This document shows, piece after piece, positions 1-5,088 of a DNA stretch of 5,088 bases (positions within the stretch are counted from its first letter, which is position 1; each line of letters opens with the position of its first letter). The DNA is taken from NCBI GenBank assembly GCA_947494865.1, contig CANMAT010000383.1, positions 1 through 5,088 on the forward strand, in the 5' to 3' direction. Under the pieces are notes generated by a model. That model did no database searches and had not been told where the DNA came from. It saw only the letters and a list, made by a program, of their open reading frames with translations. A program made the translations under genes and the position numbers. This stretch comes from Deltaproteobacteria bacterium (GTDB lineage Bacteria > Myxococcota_A > Polyangia > Polyangiales > Ga0077539).

Positions 1-812
1 CCAACTTTCAGATCCCCGCGCGCTACCTCATCGACCCGGTGGGCGACGGCGACTGCACGTCGCCGGGCACGCTTCGCGGCACCGTGGCCACCAACTACCT
101 CTCGCTCATCGTGACCACGAGCGCGGGGCAGAACATGGTGGGCACCGCCCTCGCGATCCCCTACGACCTCAATCCCCCCGACGTGCCGACCAACGTCACG
201 GCGGTGCCCGGCGAAGGCGCGGTCACCGTCTCGTGGCGCGCGACCACCACCACCGCGTCGACCACCGACGACAGCGGCACGAGCACCGCGACCACGACGG
301 CCTCGACGGACCTCGCGGGCTTCTACCTCTTGTGCAATCCGCCCGCCAACGCGGGGGACGACGCGGGGGCCGACGCGGGCGCCGCCGGCGGCCTCGACGT
401 GCCCGACCTCACCTTCGGCGACGACGCGGGCACGAGCAGCACCTGCCCGGCCTTCTCGGTGAGCGACGCGCAGCTCTACGAGACGGCGTTCTTCAACCGC
501 TACGTGCGCGGCGCTCGCACGTCGACGTCGGCCACGTCGGCCACGGCCGACAACCTCACCAACGGCGTGCCCTACCGCTGCGTGGTGGTGGCCGAAGACA
601 ACGCGGGCAACCGCAGCGTGTCGACGTCGTCGCAGTGCGTGATCCCGCTGCCCGTCACCGATTTCTGGGAGCGCTACCGCCAGTCGGGGGGCGCCGCGCA
701 GCCCATCGGCTGCGGCGCACGACCGGGCGCGCGCACGGGCGCCCTCCTCGCCTGCATCAGCCTCGTCGCGACGGCCGTCGCCCTCATGGGGCGCCGCCGG
801 AGGAAGCCATGA
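1..812 (+). CDS. Surface FN3-domain protein with MYXO-CTERM-like anchor (MXAN_2561-like), 5'-partial
   Basis: The reading frame is open from position 3 to a TGA at 810-812, giving 269 visible residues with the N-terminus outside the window. GTG 39 is an internal Val, because the frame continues upstream of it. A fibronectin type III fold is suggested from about residue 58 (PPDVPTNVTAVPGEGAVTVSW) to about 218 (GVPYRCVVVAEDNAGN), split by Thr/Ser/Ala- and Asp/Gly-rich inserts. Four cysteines in the domain could form disulfides, which suits an exported protein. The tail has the order TDFWERYRQSGGAA, then GCG (Cys about 237), a hydrophobic stretch at about 246-262, and RRRRKP at the end. That is the plan of the MYXO-CTERM sorting tag, which in myxobacteria marks proteins for processing and surface anchoring. 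From memory, this combination followed by a beta-barrel gene matches the MXAN_2561 family. The ligand or role is unknown. Confidence is high for the gene and tail, moderate for the family name. Confidence 0.85.
   Translation, partial: NFQIPARYLIDPVGDGDCTSPGTLRGTVATNYLSLIVTTSAGQNMVGTALAIPYDLNPPDVPTNVTAVPGEGAVTVSWRATTTTASTTDDSGTSTATTTASTDLAGFYLLCNPPANAGDDAGADAGAAGGLDVPDLTFGDDAGTSSTCPAFSVSDAQLYETAFFNRYVRGARTSTSATSATADNLTNGVPYRCVVVAEDNAGNRSVSTSSQCVIPLPVTDFWERYRQSGGAAQPIGCGARPGARTGALLACISLVATAVALMGRRRRKP
799..803 (+). promoter_or_regulatory. Strong ribosome binding site for the beta-barrel gene
   Basis: GGAGG lies 5 bases before the ATG at 809-811, with purines (AAG) following. It is read inside the last codons of the upstream gene (CGG AGG AAG for Arg-Arg-Lys). 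It decides the start of the downstream gene: the same frame is open back to position 233, but only ATG 809 has both this site and a signal peptide behind it. Confidence 0.8.
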
Positions 813-1636
813 GATCCAACGTCACCGCGCTCGCCGCGACGCTCGCAGCGCTCGCGCTCCCCTCGCTGTCCGCGGCGCAGACCTTCGAACTGTTCGGCTC
901 CGACGGGGCCAACAGCCGCCACGAGAGCCCGCAGAACTTCGCCATGGAGCTGCGATTCTCGCCCTGGCAGCCCATGATCGACTCGGAGTTCTCGGGCAGC
1001 GGCGGCGGGCCCTTTCTGCAGTACTTCGGCGAGCGCGACGCACGCGGCGTTCGCACGGCGGTGCGCGACCGCCTGCTCGGGGCGCTCGAGCTCGACTGGC
1101 AGGCGCTGCGCATCAACCCCATCGGCTCGCTGGGCCTCGGCGTGTCGGTGGGCTTCTCGTCGTTCACGGCCAACGCGCCGCTCACGGCGACGCCGTCGCG
1201 CGACAGCGGGCAAGAGAGCACGCTCGCGATGGTGCCCATGTATGCCGTGGCGGTGCTGCGCCTCGACGTGCTCGCCCGTCGCACGGTGGTCCCGCTGGTG
1301 TTCTACGGCAAGGCCGGCGTAGCGGCCTCGTACTGGTGGATCACCTCGGGGGAGAACCTCGCGCGACGCAGCGCCGCTTCACCGACGGCGCCCACCAACA
1401 ACGCGGGCGACTTCGGCCAGGCCGCGTCGGGGCTCTCGTACGCGTGGCAGCTCGCGGCGGGCGCCATGTTGCGCCTCGACTGGCTCGAGCCTCGCGCCCA
1501 GCGCGCGTGGGACCTCGAGATGGGCGTCAACCACAGCTACCTCTTCGCCGAGTACATGATCGTGCGCGATTGGGAGCGCCCGCAGCTCCGCTTCGGTTCG
1601 AACACCTGGGCCTTCGGCGTCGCGTTCGAGTTCTGA
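809..1636 (+). CDS. Outer-membrane beta-barrel protein, MXAN_2562-like
   Basis: This is a 275-residue protein. A signal peptide covers residues 1-23 (MRSN, hydrophobic core TALAATLAALALPSL, likely cleavage SAA|Q). The mature part alternates polar and hydrophobic residues in strand-like segments, such as LELDWQALRI, GLGVSVGFSSF, YAVAVLRLDVL and FYGKAGVAASYWW. It ends in NTWAFGVAFEF, with a terminal Phe as expected for recognition by the Bam outer-membrane insertion machinery. The segment NFAMELRFSPWQPMID (43-58) followed by GPFLQYFG (67-74) is what I recall from the MXAN_2562 family of myxobacterial barrels. The ATG overlaps the upstream stop (ATGA, 809-812), so the pair is probably translationally coupled and may act together at the cell surface. 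The transported substrate, if any, is unknown. Length and both termini look intact. Confidence 0.88.
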   Translation: MRSNVTALAATLAALALPSLSAAQTFELFGSDGANSRHESPQNFAMELRFSPWQPMIDSEFSGSGGGPFLQYFGERDARGVRTAVRDRLLGALELDWQALRINPIGSLGLGVSVGFSSFTANAPLTATPSRDSGQESTLAMVPMYAVAVLRLDVLARRTVVPLVFYGKAGVAASYWWITSGENLARRSAASPTAPTNNAGDFGQAASGLSYAWQLAAGAMLRLDWLEPRAQRAWDLEMGVNHSYLFAEYMIVRDWERPQLRFGSNTWAFGVAFEF

Positions 1637-1639
1637 CCG

Positions 1640-2680
1640 CTACGCCTCGGGCGACCGCGGCGGCTCGCGCTCGCCGGTCGCCTCGCGCAGCTTCAGGTAG
1701 TCGGCGTAGGTGGCCTGCAAGGTGAGCGCGTCGCCGGCCTCGATCACGTCGCGCCCGCCGGGGTGCAGCATGGTAGATCCCGCGTGCGTGCGCGAGAGCA
1801 CGAGGGCGCTGAAGCGCTCGCTCACGTCGGCCACGGCGAGCCCCGCGAGGCCCGCGCGGGCCACGAAGCGCGACACCACCATGAGCTCACCCGCGACGTG
1901 AAACGAGTGCACGATGCGCGGGTCGAGGGCGCTCAGCGCGAGGGCCGGCGCGGCGAGGGCCGAGCTCGAGAGCACCTCGCAGTGAAAGGCCTCGCGCACG
2001 CGCGCGCCGAGGTCGTCGTCGAAGAGGCGCATCACCACGCGAATGGCGGCGTTGACCCGCCGCGCGTCGAGGGCGGCGTTGAGGTTGGCGAGGTCGTCGT
2101 CGGTGGCGCACACGATGGCCGACGCGCGCGCAACGTTGGCCCGCGTGAGGGCCATGGGGTTCTTCACGTCGTCGATCATCACGGCCACGTCGGCGTCGCG
2201 CAGCGCGCTCACGAAGTGCGACTCCTCGCGCTTCTCGATGACCACCACCTCGCGCTTCAGCTCGAGGAGCTGCTGCGCCACGCGATACCCGACGCGCCCC
2301 GCGCCGCAGATGATGACGTGCCCCGACATCGACTCGCTGATCACTTCGAACCACTCCTTGTCTTTGTGATGCTTGGCGAAGAAGAGGTACGCGAAGCGCA
2401 CCACGCCATCGACGATGACCGCGACCCCCAGCGGCGGAATGGCGAAGTTGAGCGCCTCGAGCAGCGGGTTGGCCACGTACGGCAGCGACGGCTGGCCGAA
2501 CATCAGAAAGTACACGTGGTGGAGCGCCTCGCCGTACCGAATGCGCGCGCCGTGGGGGCCGCGGTAGAGGGCGGTGAACACCAGCGGCATGAGGCCGAAG
2601 AAGCCCAGCGCGAGCCCCACCGTGACGCGAAAGCGACGCGACAGGGCCACGAGGTATCGAATGCGCGTGCGCCGTGTCAT
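1640..2680 (-). CDS. Ion-channel-like membrane protein with RCK (TrkA-N/TrkA-C) domains
   Basis: This is a 346-residue inner-membrane protein. A basic N-terminus (MTRRTRIRYL) is followed by a first helix at about 18-38 and a second at about 75-101, then a cytoplasmic module. A Rossmann RCK/TrkA-N domain begins at GHVIICGAGRVG (120-131, GxGxxG nucleotide loop). The acidic residue ending the second strand is E149 in VVVIEK, and CATDDDLANLNAALDAR (191-207) is typical of the domain. A TrkA-C-like region covers about 255-330 (FHVAGELMVVS to EAGDALTLQATYADYL). RCK modules gate K+ channels and transporters by binding NAD(H), nucleotides or Ca2+. Between the helices, where TVGYGD would sit, the sequence is HHVYFLMFGQPSLPY, so K+ selectivity cannot be assumed. 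The start is the ATG at 2680, with no convincing Shine-Dalgarno. It lies 67 bases downstream of the SPFH gene on the same strand and may be its operon partner. Confidence 0.85.
   Translation of the reverse strand: MTRRTRIRYLVALSRRFRVTVGLALGFFGLMPLVFTALYRGPHGARIRYGEALHHVYFLMFGQPSLPYVANPLLEALNFAIPPLGVAVIVDGVVRFAYLFFAKHHKDKEWFEVISESMSGHVIICGAGRVGYRVAQQLLELKREVVVIEKREESHFVSALRDADVAVMIDDVKNPMALTRANVARASAIVCATDDDLANLNAALDARRVNAAIRVVMRLFDDDLGARVREAFHCEVLSSSALAAPALALSALDPRIVHSFHVAGELMVVSRFVARAGLAGLAVADVSERFSALVLSRTHAGSTMLHPGGRDVIEAGDALTLQATYADYLKLREATGEREPPRSPEA
1650..1682. terminator. Inverted repeat just past the beta-barrel stop, possible T-less terminator
   Basis: GGCGACCG (1650-1657) and CGGTCGCC (1675-1682) are perfect 8-base complements around a 17-base GC-rich loop. 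The first arm begins 14 bases after the beta-barrel stop and lies inside the 3' end of the convergent RCK gene. No T-run follows on the plus strand, so it is not a classical intrinsic terminator. In such GC-rich coding DNA a chance repeat is quite possible. Confidence 0.3.
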
Positions 2681-2747
2681 GCGGTCGCCGGCACTCTATA
2701 GAAATCGGCGATGGGCGGGGTACGAGAGCGCGTAGAACGTGAGGCGA
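2681..2747 (-). other. Short gap between the SPFH and RCK genes, with a weak -10-like box
   Basis: These 67 bases separate two genes on the same strand. On the minus strand a TATAGA hexamer (2700-2695), inside the palindrome TCTATAGA, lies 14 bases before the RCK gene ATG. No matching -35 box is seen at 17 bases, and no terminator hairpin with a T-run is visible. Readthrough from the SPFH gene is plausible. A separate promoter giving a very short leader is possible but weakly supported. Confidence 0.35.
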
Positions 2748-4052
2748 TCAGCGCTGGGCAGGCGCCGAAGGGGTGCCGCACTCGGCGCAGAACTTCGCCG
2801 CGGCGGCCAGCTCGACGCCGCAGTTGCCGCAGCTCTTCTTCGCGGGGGCAGCGAGCGAGCCGCCGCACTCGGCGCAGAAGCGCCCCGGGGGCACCTGCGC
2901 GTTGCACGCGGGGCACGCCACGATGGCCGCTCCGCCCGCGGGCACCACCACGCCGGCGCCCACGATCGGTGCGCGCCCGCCGCCGCCGCCCACGAGCTGA
3001 CCCGCGAGGTTGCCGCCCACCGCGGCGCCGACGCCCACCTGCGCGGCGAGGCCCGCCATGCCGGTGTTGCCGCCGCCGTGCGCCATGCCCGCGCCCGCGC
3101 CGCGCATGGCTTCGAACTGGCCGAGCCTGCCGATGTCGCCGCCGGCCATGCCCACGTACGACTGATCCTTCTGGATCTGCTGGTTGATGCCGAACTGGGC
3201 GGCCTGGGCGTTGTACTGCGCGGTCGACACGTTGACCTGCGCGGCGGCCGCGGCCGCCTGGGCCTGGAGGGCCGCGCGCTGGATGCCGATCTCGTCGACC
3301 TGGAGGCCGACCATCTGCTCGGCGACCTTCTGGCGCATCTCGTCGAAGCGCTTGATGTCCTCTTCGGGGACGTCGACCTCGAGCTTGGTGACCTTGGCGA
3401 CGCGGATGCCGGCCTGCGCGAGCTCCGTGGCGTTGGCGATGCACGCCGCGGCCAGCTCGTCTTGCAGGTGCATGATGTCGAGCACCGACGTGCGCTGCTC
3501 GCGCGCCATCTTGCCGATGGTGCTCTTCACCGTGTTGAAGAACGCGTTGATGAACCAGTCGAAGATGTCAGCGTGCTCCTGGAACTTGCGCATGCCGAAG
3601 TACTGGTAGATCAGCGTCTCGGGGTTCTCGACGCGCAGGAGGATCTCGCCGTGGCAGCGGGCGCGCACGCGGATGCCCGTCATCGGGTCGATCATGTTGC
3701 CGAGCGAGCCGCCGAACTTCTTCGGGTAGGGCGTGCGCTTCACGAAGAAGAGCTCGGTCATGAGGAAGTTGCCGCCCGTGTACTGGTCGACGAAGTTCGA
3801 CAAGAACGGGATGTTGGCCGTCGAGAGCGTGCAGCGGCCGGCGTCGAGCGTGCCGACGGGACGCCCCTCCTTCGAGAACACGCCCCACTCGTCTGCGCGG
3901 ACCGTGCACTGCGCGAACATCGGGATCGTCTGGTCGGGGTGCTTCCAGATCAGGTCGTTGTTGTCCTGCGGGCGCGCGATCATCATCTCGCGGACGCCGT
4001 TCTTGAAGGTGTCGCCGCTGATGAAGTTGCCCACCGAGTCGATGATTCCCAT
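2748..4052 (-). CDS. SPFH (Band 7) domain protein with C-terminal double zinc ribbon
   Basis: This is a 434-residue protein. Residues about 25-240 form an SPFH/Band_7_1 domain (IWKHPDQTIPMFAQCTVRADEWGVF, then GEILLRVENPETLIYQYFG and VTKLEVDVPEEDIKRFDEM). An Ala/Gln-rich, probably helical segment follows at 240-295, then a Gly/Ala-rich linker at about 300-375. Two four-cysteine zinc ribbons close it: C380/C383/C393/C396 and C408/C411/C422/C425. No transmembrane helix is evident. The layout resembles Bacillus YdjI and the family often labelled 'virion core protein' or 'SPFH and zinc ribbon protein'. SPFH proteins oligomerise on membranes and scaffold partners; the exact role here is unknown. 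ATG 4052 is chosen because MGIIDSVGNFISG is a typical family start and GGAG lies 8 bases upstream. The frame runs on to an ATG at 4250, but those 66 residues are Arg/Pro-rich with no recognisable domain. It is likely the first gene of a minus-strand unit with the RCK gene. Confidence 0.9.
   Translation of the reverse strand: MGIIDSVGNFISGDTFKNGVREMMIARPQDNNDLIWKHPDQTIPMFAQCTVRADEWGVFSKEGRPVGTLDAGRCTLSTANIPFLSNFVDQYTGGNFLMTELFFVKRTPYPKKFGGSLGNMIDPMTGIRVRARCHGEILLRVENPETLIYQYFGMRKFQEHADIFDWFINAFFNTVKSTIGKMAREQRTSVLDIMHLQDELAAACIANATELAQAGIRVAKVTKLEVDVPEEDIKRFDEMRQKVAEQMVGLQVDEIGIQRAALQAQAAAAAAQVNVSTAQYNAQAAQFGINQQIQKDQSYVGMAGGDIGRLGQFEAMRGAGAGMAHGGGNTGMAGLAAQVGVGAAVGGNLAGQLVGGGGGRAPIVGAGVVVPAGGAAIVACPACNAQVPPGRFCAECGGSLAAPAKKSCGNCGVELAAAAKFCAECGTPSAPAQR
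2775..2879 (-). repeat. Duplicated zinc-ribbon DNA segment within the SPFH gene
   Basis: An identical 18-base stretch (GCCGCACTCGGCGCAGAA on the plus strand) occurs at 2775-2792 and 2862-2879, 87 bases (29 codons) apart. Both copies encode the FCAECG half of a zinc ribbon. The two ribbons therefore look like an internal duplication, although codon bias and a constrained motif could also produce part of the identity. Confidence 0.6.
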
Positions 4053-4060
4053 GCGTGTGT

Positions 4061-4064
4061 CTCC
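4061..4064 (-). promoter_or_regulatory. Ribosome binding site for the SPFH gene
   Basis: On the minus strand, GGAG lies 8 bases before the ATG at 4052. It supports that start over the in-frame ATG at 4250. Confidence 0.6.
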
Positions 4065-4177
4065 GCGGTGCGAGTCGGTCGGTGAGGGCGTTGGAGCGCA
4101 CTCTCCCCGGGTGATTGGACCGGCGCGGTCGTACGTGTCGCCGCAACCAGTGGTTTCTGCGCGCCGCGCGATTGTCA

Positions 4178-4194
4178 CGCGCCGACGCGGCGCG
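4178..4194. repeat. Inverted repeat CGCGCCG-ACG-CGGCGCG
   Basis: This is a perfect 7-base inverted repeat with a 3-base centre in the divergent intergenic region, about 126 bases upstream of the SPFH start and 94 bases upstream of the secreted-protein start. It could be an operator for a dimeric regulator or a hairpin. The arms are all G and C, so chance occurrence is a real alternative. Confidence 0.3.
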
Positions 4195-4269
4195 GGAGCA
4201 TATGCGCCTCGGGGCCCCGCTTCAACATGCCTCGCGCGCGTCGTTGCCACTGTTCAACGGCTCCGTGTG

Positions 4270-4283
4270 GGGGAACAATCCCC
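4270..4283 (+). promoter_or_regulatory. Small hairpin overlapping the presumed ribosome binding site
   Basis: GGGGA (4270-4274) and TCCCC (4279-4283) pair around an ACAA loop, ending 4 bases before the GTG start at 4288. The 5' arm is the only purine-rich stretch that could serve as a Shine-Dalgarno, at a rather long spacing of 13 bases. Folding would therefore tend to hide it. The regulatory role is inferred. Confidence 0.3.
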
Positions 4284-4287
4284 GCCC

Positions 4288-5088
4288 GTGGCCCGACTCC
4301 TCCGCTCGCTCGCACTCTTCGCCGCGCTCGTGATGTTCGCCTCGCCCGCGGGCGCGATCACGCAGCCCAACGGTCAGACCATCCCCGTGGGTGACCCCCT
4401 CCAGAGCCTCTTCAACGCGCGCGGCGAGACGGCCATCAACGCGCAGCGCGACGCGGCCATCACGCCCGAGCGCTTCGTGCCTGGCTGCTCGCTCACGTTC
4501 ACGCTCATCACCCGAGGCACGGCGGCGTTTCGCAACGTCTTCGGCTGGTACAACGTGCGGCCGGGCATGGCGCCGGACCCCGCCGACCTGCACCCGCTCA
4601 TCCCCTGCGAGGCCGCCGACGGGGCGCGCTTCACGCTCTCGCTCCGCGGCAACCCCGACTACCGCGGCGGCGAGATCGGCTTCTTTCTTCGCACGCCCGA
4701 GGACGGCACCTCGGGGCGCTGCTCGTCATGCTGCGCGCGCGTCGCGGCGGGCGCGCCAGGGCACAACTTCTACTCCGAGCGCCAGTACAACCCCGACAGC
4801 ACGGGCGCGTCGTCGTACATCCACCTTCTCATCTACGACTCGCGCACGACCCCCGACGCGTTCTACTTCGCGTGGGAGGACCTCTACTCGGGGGGCGACA
4901 ACAACTTCACCGACTTCGTCGCGCGCGTCGACTCGATCGTCTGCACCGGCGCGGGCGGCGCGTGCGACAGCGGCCGCATGGGCGCATGCGCGGCGGGCGT
5001 GCGCCAGTGCCGCGCGGGCGCACTCGCGTGGGTGGGAAGCGTAGAGCCCTCCGACCAGCGCTGCGACGGCGTCGACAACGACTGCGAC
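4288..5088 (+). CDS. Secreted DUF4114-like protein with MopE-type metal-binding motif, 3'-partial
   Basis: The frame is open from GTG 4288 to the window end: 267 residues, no stop. Residues 1-23 form a good signal peptide (MARLLR, then SLALFAALVMFAS, then PAGA|I). ATG 4333 would remove most of it, and GTG 4267 would add VGEQSPP before it. Residues about 175-217 end in FYFAWEDLYSGGDNNFTDF, matching the acidic, Gly-rich FEDL-GGD-DFND signature of DUF4114, found in exported, often calcium-related proteins. A Cys cluster CSSCC lies at 145-149. From about 219 the spacing CDSGRMGACAAGVRQC leads to CDGVDNDCD at 259-267, the start of the MopE-like putative metal-binding motif common in myxobacterial surface proteins. 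More motif and possibly a C-terminal anchor are expected beyond the window. Function is unknown; metal binding is inferred from the motif. The gene is divergent from the SPFH gene. Confidence 0.85.
   Translation, partial: MARLLRSLALFAALVMFASPAGAITQPNGQTIPVGDPLQSLFNARGETAINAQRDAAITPERFVPGCSLTFTLITRGTAAFRNVFGWYNVRPGMAPDPADLHPLIPCEAADGARFTLSLRGNPDYRGGEIGFFLRTPEDGTSGRCSSCCARVAAGAPGHNFYSERQYNPDSTGASSYIHLLIYDSRTTPDAFYFAWEDLYSGGDNNFTDFVARVDSIVCTGAGGACDSGRMGACAAGVRQCRAGALAWVGSVEPSDQRCDGVDNDCD

Larger units (their letters stand above)
4053..4287. other. Divergent intergenic region between the SPFH gene and the secreted-protein gene
   Basis: These 235 bases must hold the promoters for both divergent genes. 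I see no convincing sigma-70 pair on either strand. TTGCCA (4244-4249) and AACAAT (4274-4279) are 24 bases apart, too far for a standard promoter. The region contains a 7-base inverted repeat at 4178-4194, the palindrome CGGGGCCCCG near 4210-4219, and a small hairpin at 4270-4283. No small ORF or RNA gene can be supported. Confidence 0.55.

Noticed and set aside
519..548. Tandem ACGTCGGCC repeat in the FN3 gene as a possible microsatellite
   Set aside because: There are only two 9-base copies plus a partial one, within a Ser/Thr/Ala-rich coding stretch. Codon bias explains it.
233..808. Upstream extension of the beta-barrel frame to position 233
   Set aside because: It overlaps the FN3 gene in another frame and encodes Arg/His-rich junk. 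ATG 809 has a strong ribosome binding site and begins a signal peptide.
1763..2701. Plus-strand open frame opposite the RCK gene (312 residues)
   Set aside because: The translation is low-complexity His/Arg/Glu-rich and antisense to a gene with recognisable RCK motifs.
2739..4085. Long open frame on the plus strand opposite the SPFH gene (448 residues)
   Set aside because: It is fully antisense to a clear SPFH gene, is rich in His/Arg/Asp/Val repeats with no domain, and is expected from high GC with few stop codons.
4053..4250. N-terminal extension of the SPFH protein to an ATG at 4250
   Set aside because: The 66 extra residues are Arg/Pro-rich without a domain. The MGIIDSVGNF start at 4052 has GGAG 8 bases upstream and fits the family.
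4244..4279. TTGCCA / AACAAT as a sigma-70 promoter
   Set aside because: The spacer is 24 bases, well beyond the usual 16-18, and the -10 match is poor.
4267..4287. Alternative GTG start at 4267 for the secreted protein
   Set aside because: It adds VGEQSPP ahead of an already complete signal peptide and has no ribosome binding site upstream. It is not excluded absolutely.
4391..5044. Plus-strand open frame of 217 residues in the secreted-protein region
   Set aside because: It is Arg/Ser/Thr/Ala-rich with no motif. The frame from GTG 4288 has a signal peptide, DUF4114-like motif and CDGVDNDCD, and stays open to the window end.

Overview
The window is very GC-rich and gene-dense. It carries several protein types typical of Myxococcota: a C-terminal Cys / hydrophobic segment / poly-Arg tail like the MYXO-CTERM sorting tag, an adjacent outer-membrane beta-barrel gene of the kind found in Myxococcus, and a secreted protein with a MopE-type CDGxDNDCD motif. 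I infer a myxobacterium of the Polyangiales/Sandaracinus kind, but the genus cannot be read from this sequence alone. No RNA genes, mobile elements, phage genes or CRISPR array are visible.

Layout. (1) Positions 1-1636, plus strand: the 3' end of a cell-surface FN3-domain protein with a MYXO-CTERM-like tail. It overlaps by 4 bases (ATGA) a 275-residue outer-membrane beta-barrel protein. The two resemble the MXAN_2561 / MXAN_2562 pair of Myxococcus and look translationally coupled. (2) Positions 1640-4052, minus strand: a 434-residue SPFH (Band 7) protein with two C-terminal zinc ribbons. It is followed after 67 bases by a 346-residue two-helix membrane protein with a cytoplasmic RCK (TrkA-N/TrkA-C) module. 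The second gene ends only 3 bases from the beta-barrel gene, tail to tail. (3) Positions 4053-4287: a 235-base divergent intergenic region with two small inverted repeats. (4) Positions 4288-5088, plus strand: the 5' part of a secreted protein with a signal peptide, a DUF4114-like motif and the start of a MopE-like metal-binding region. It runs off the window.

How the genes fit together. The outer gene groups encode envelope proteins: a surface-anchored protein, an outer-membrane barrel and a secreted Cys-rich protein. The central minus-strand pair looks like an inner-membrane / membrane-scaffold unit, with an SPFH protein next to an ion-channel-like protein that lacks the canonical K+ filter TVGYG. 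Nothing here clearly forms a new defence or mobile system. The most interesting points are the filterless channel-like protein and its SPFH neighbour, the overlapping surface-protein/barrel pair, and the DUF4114-MopE architecture.
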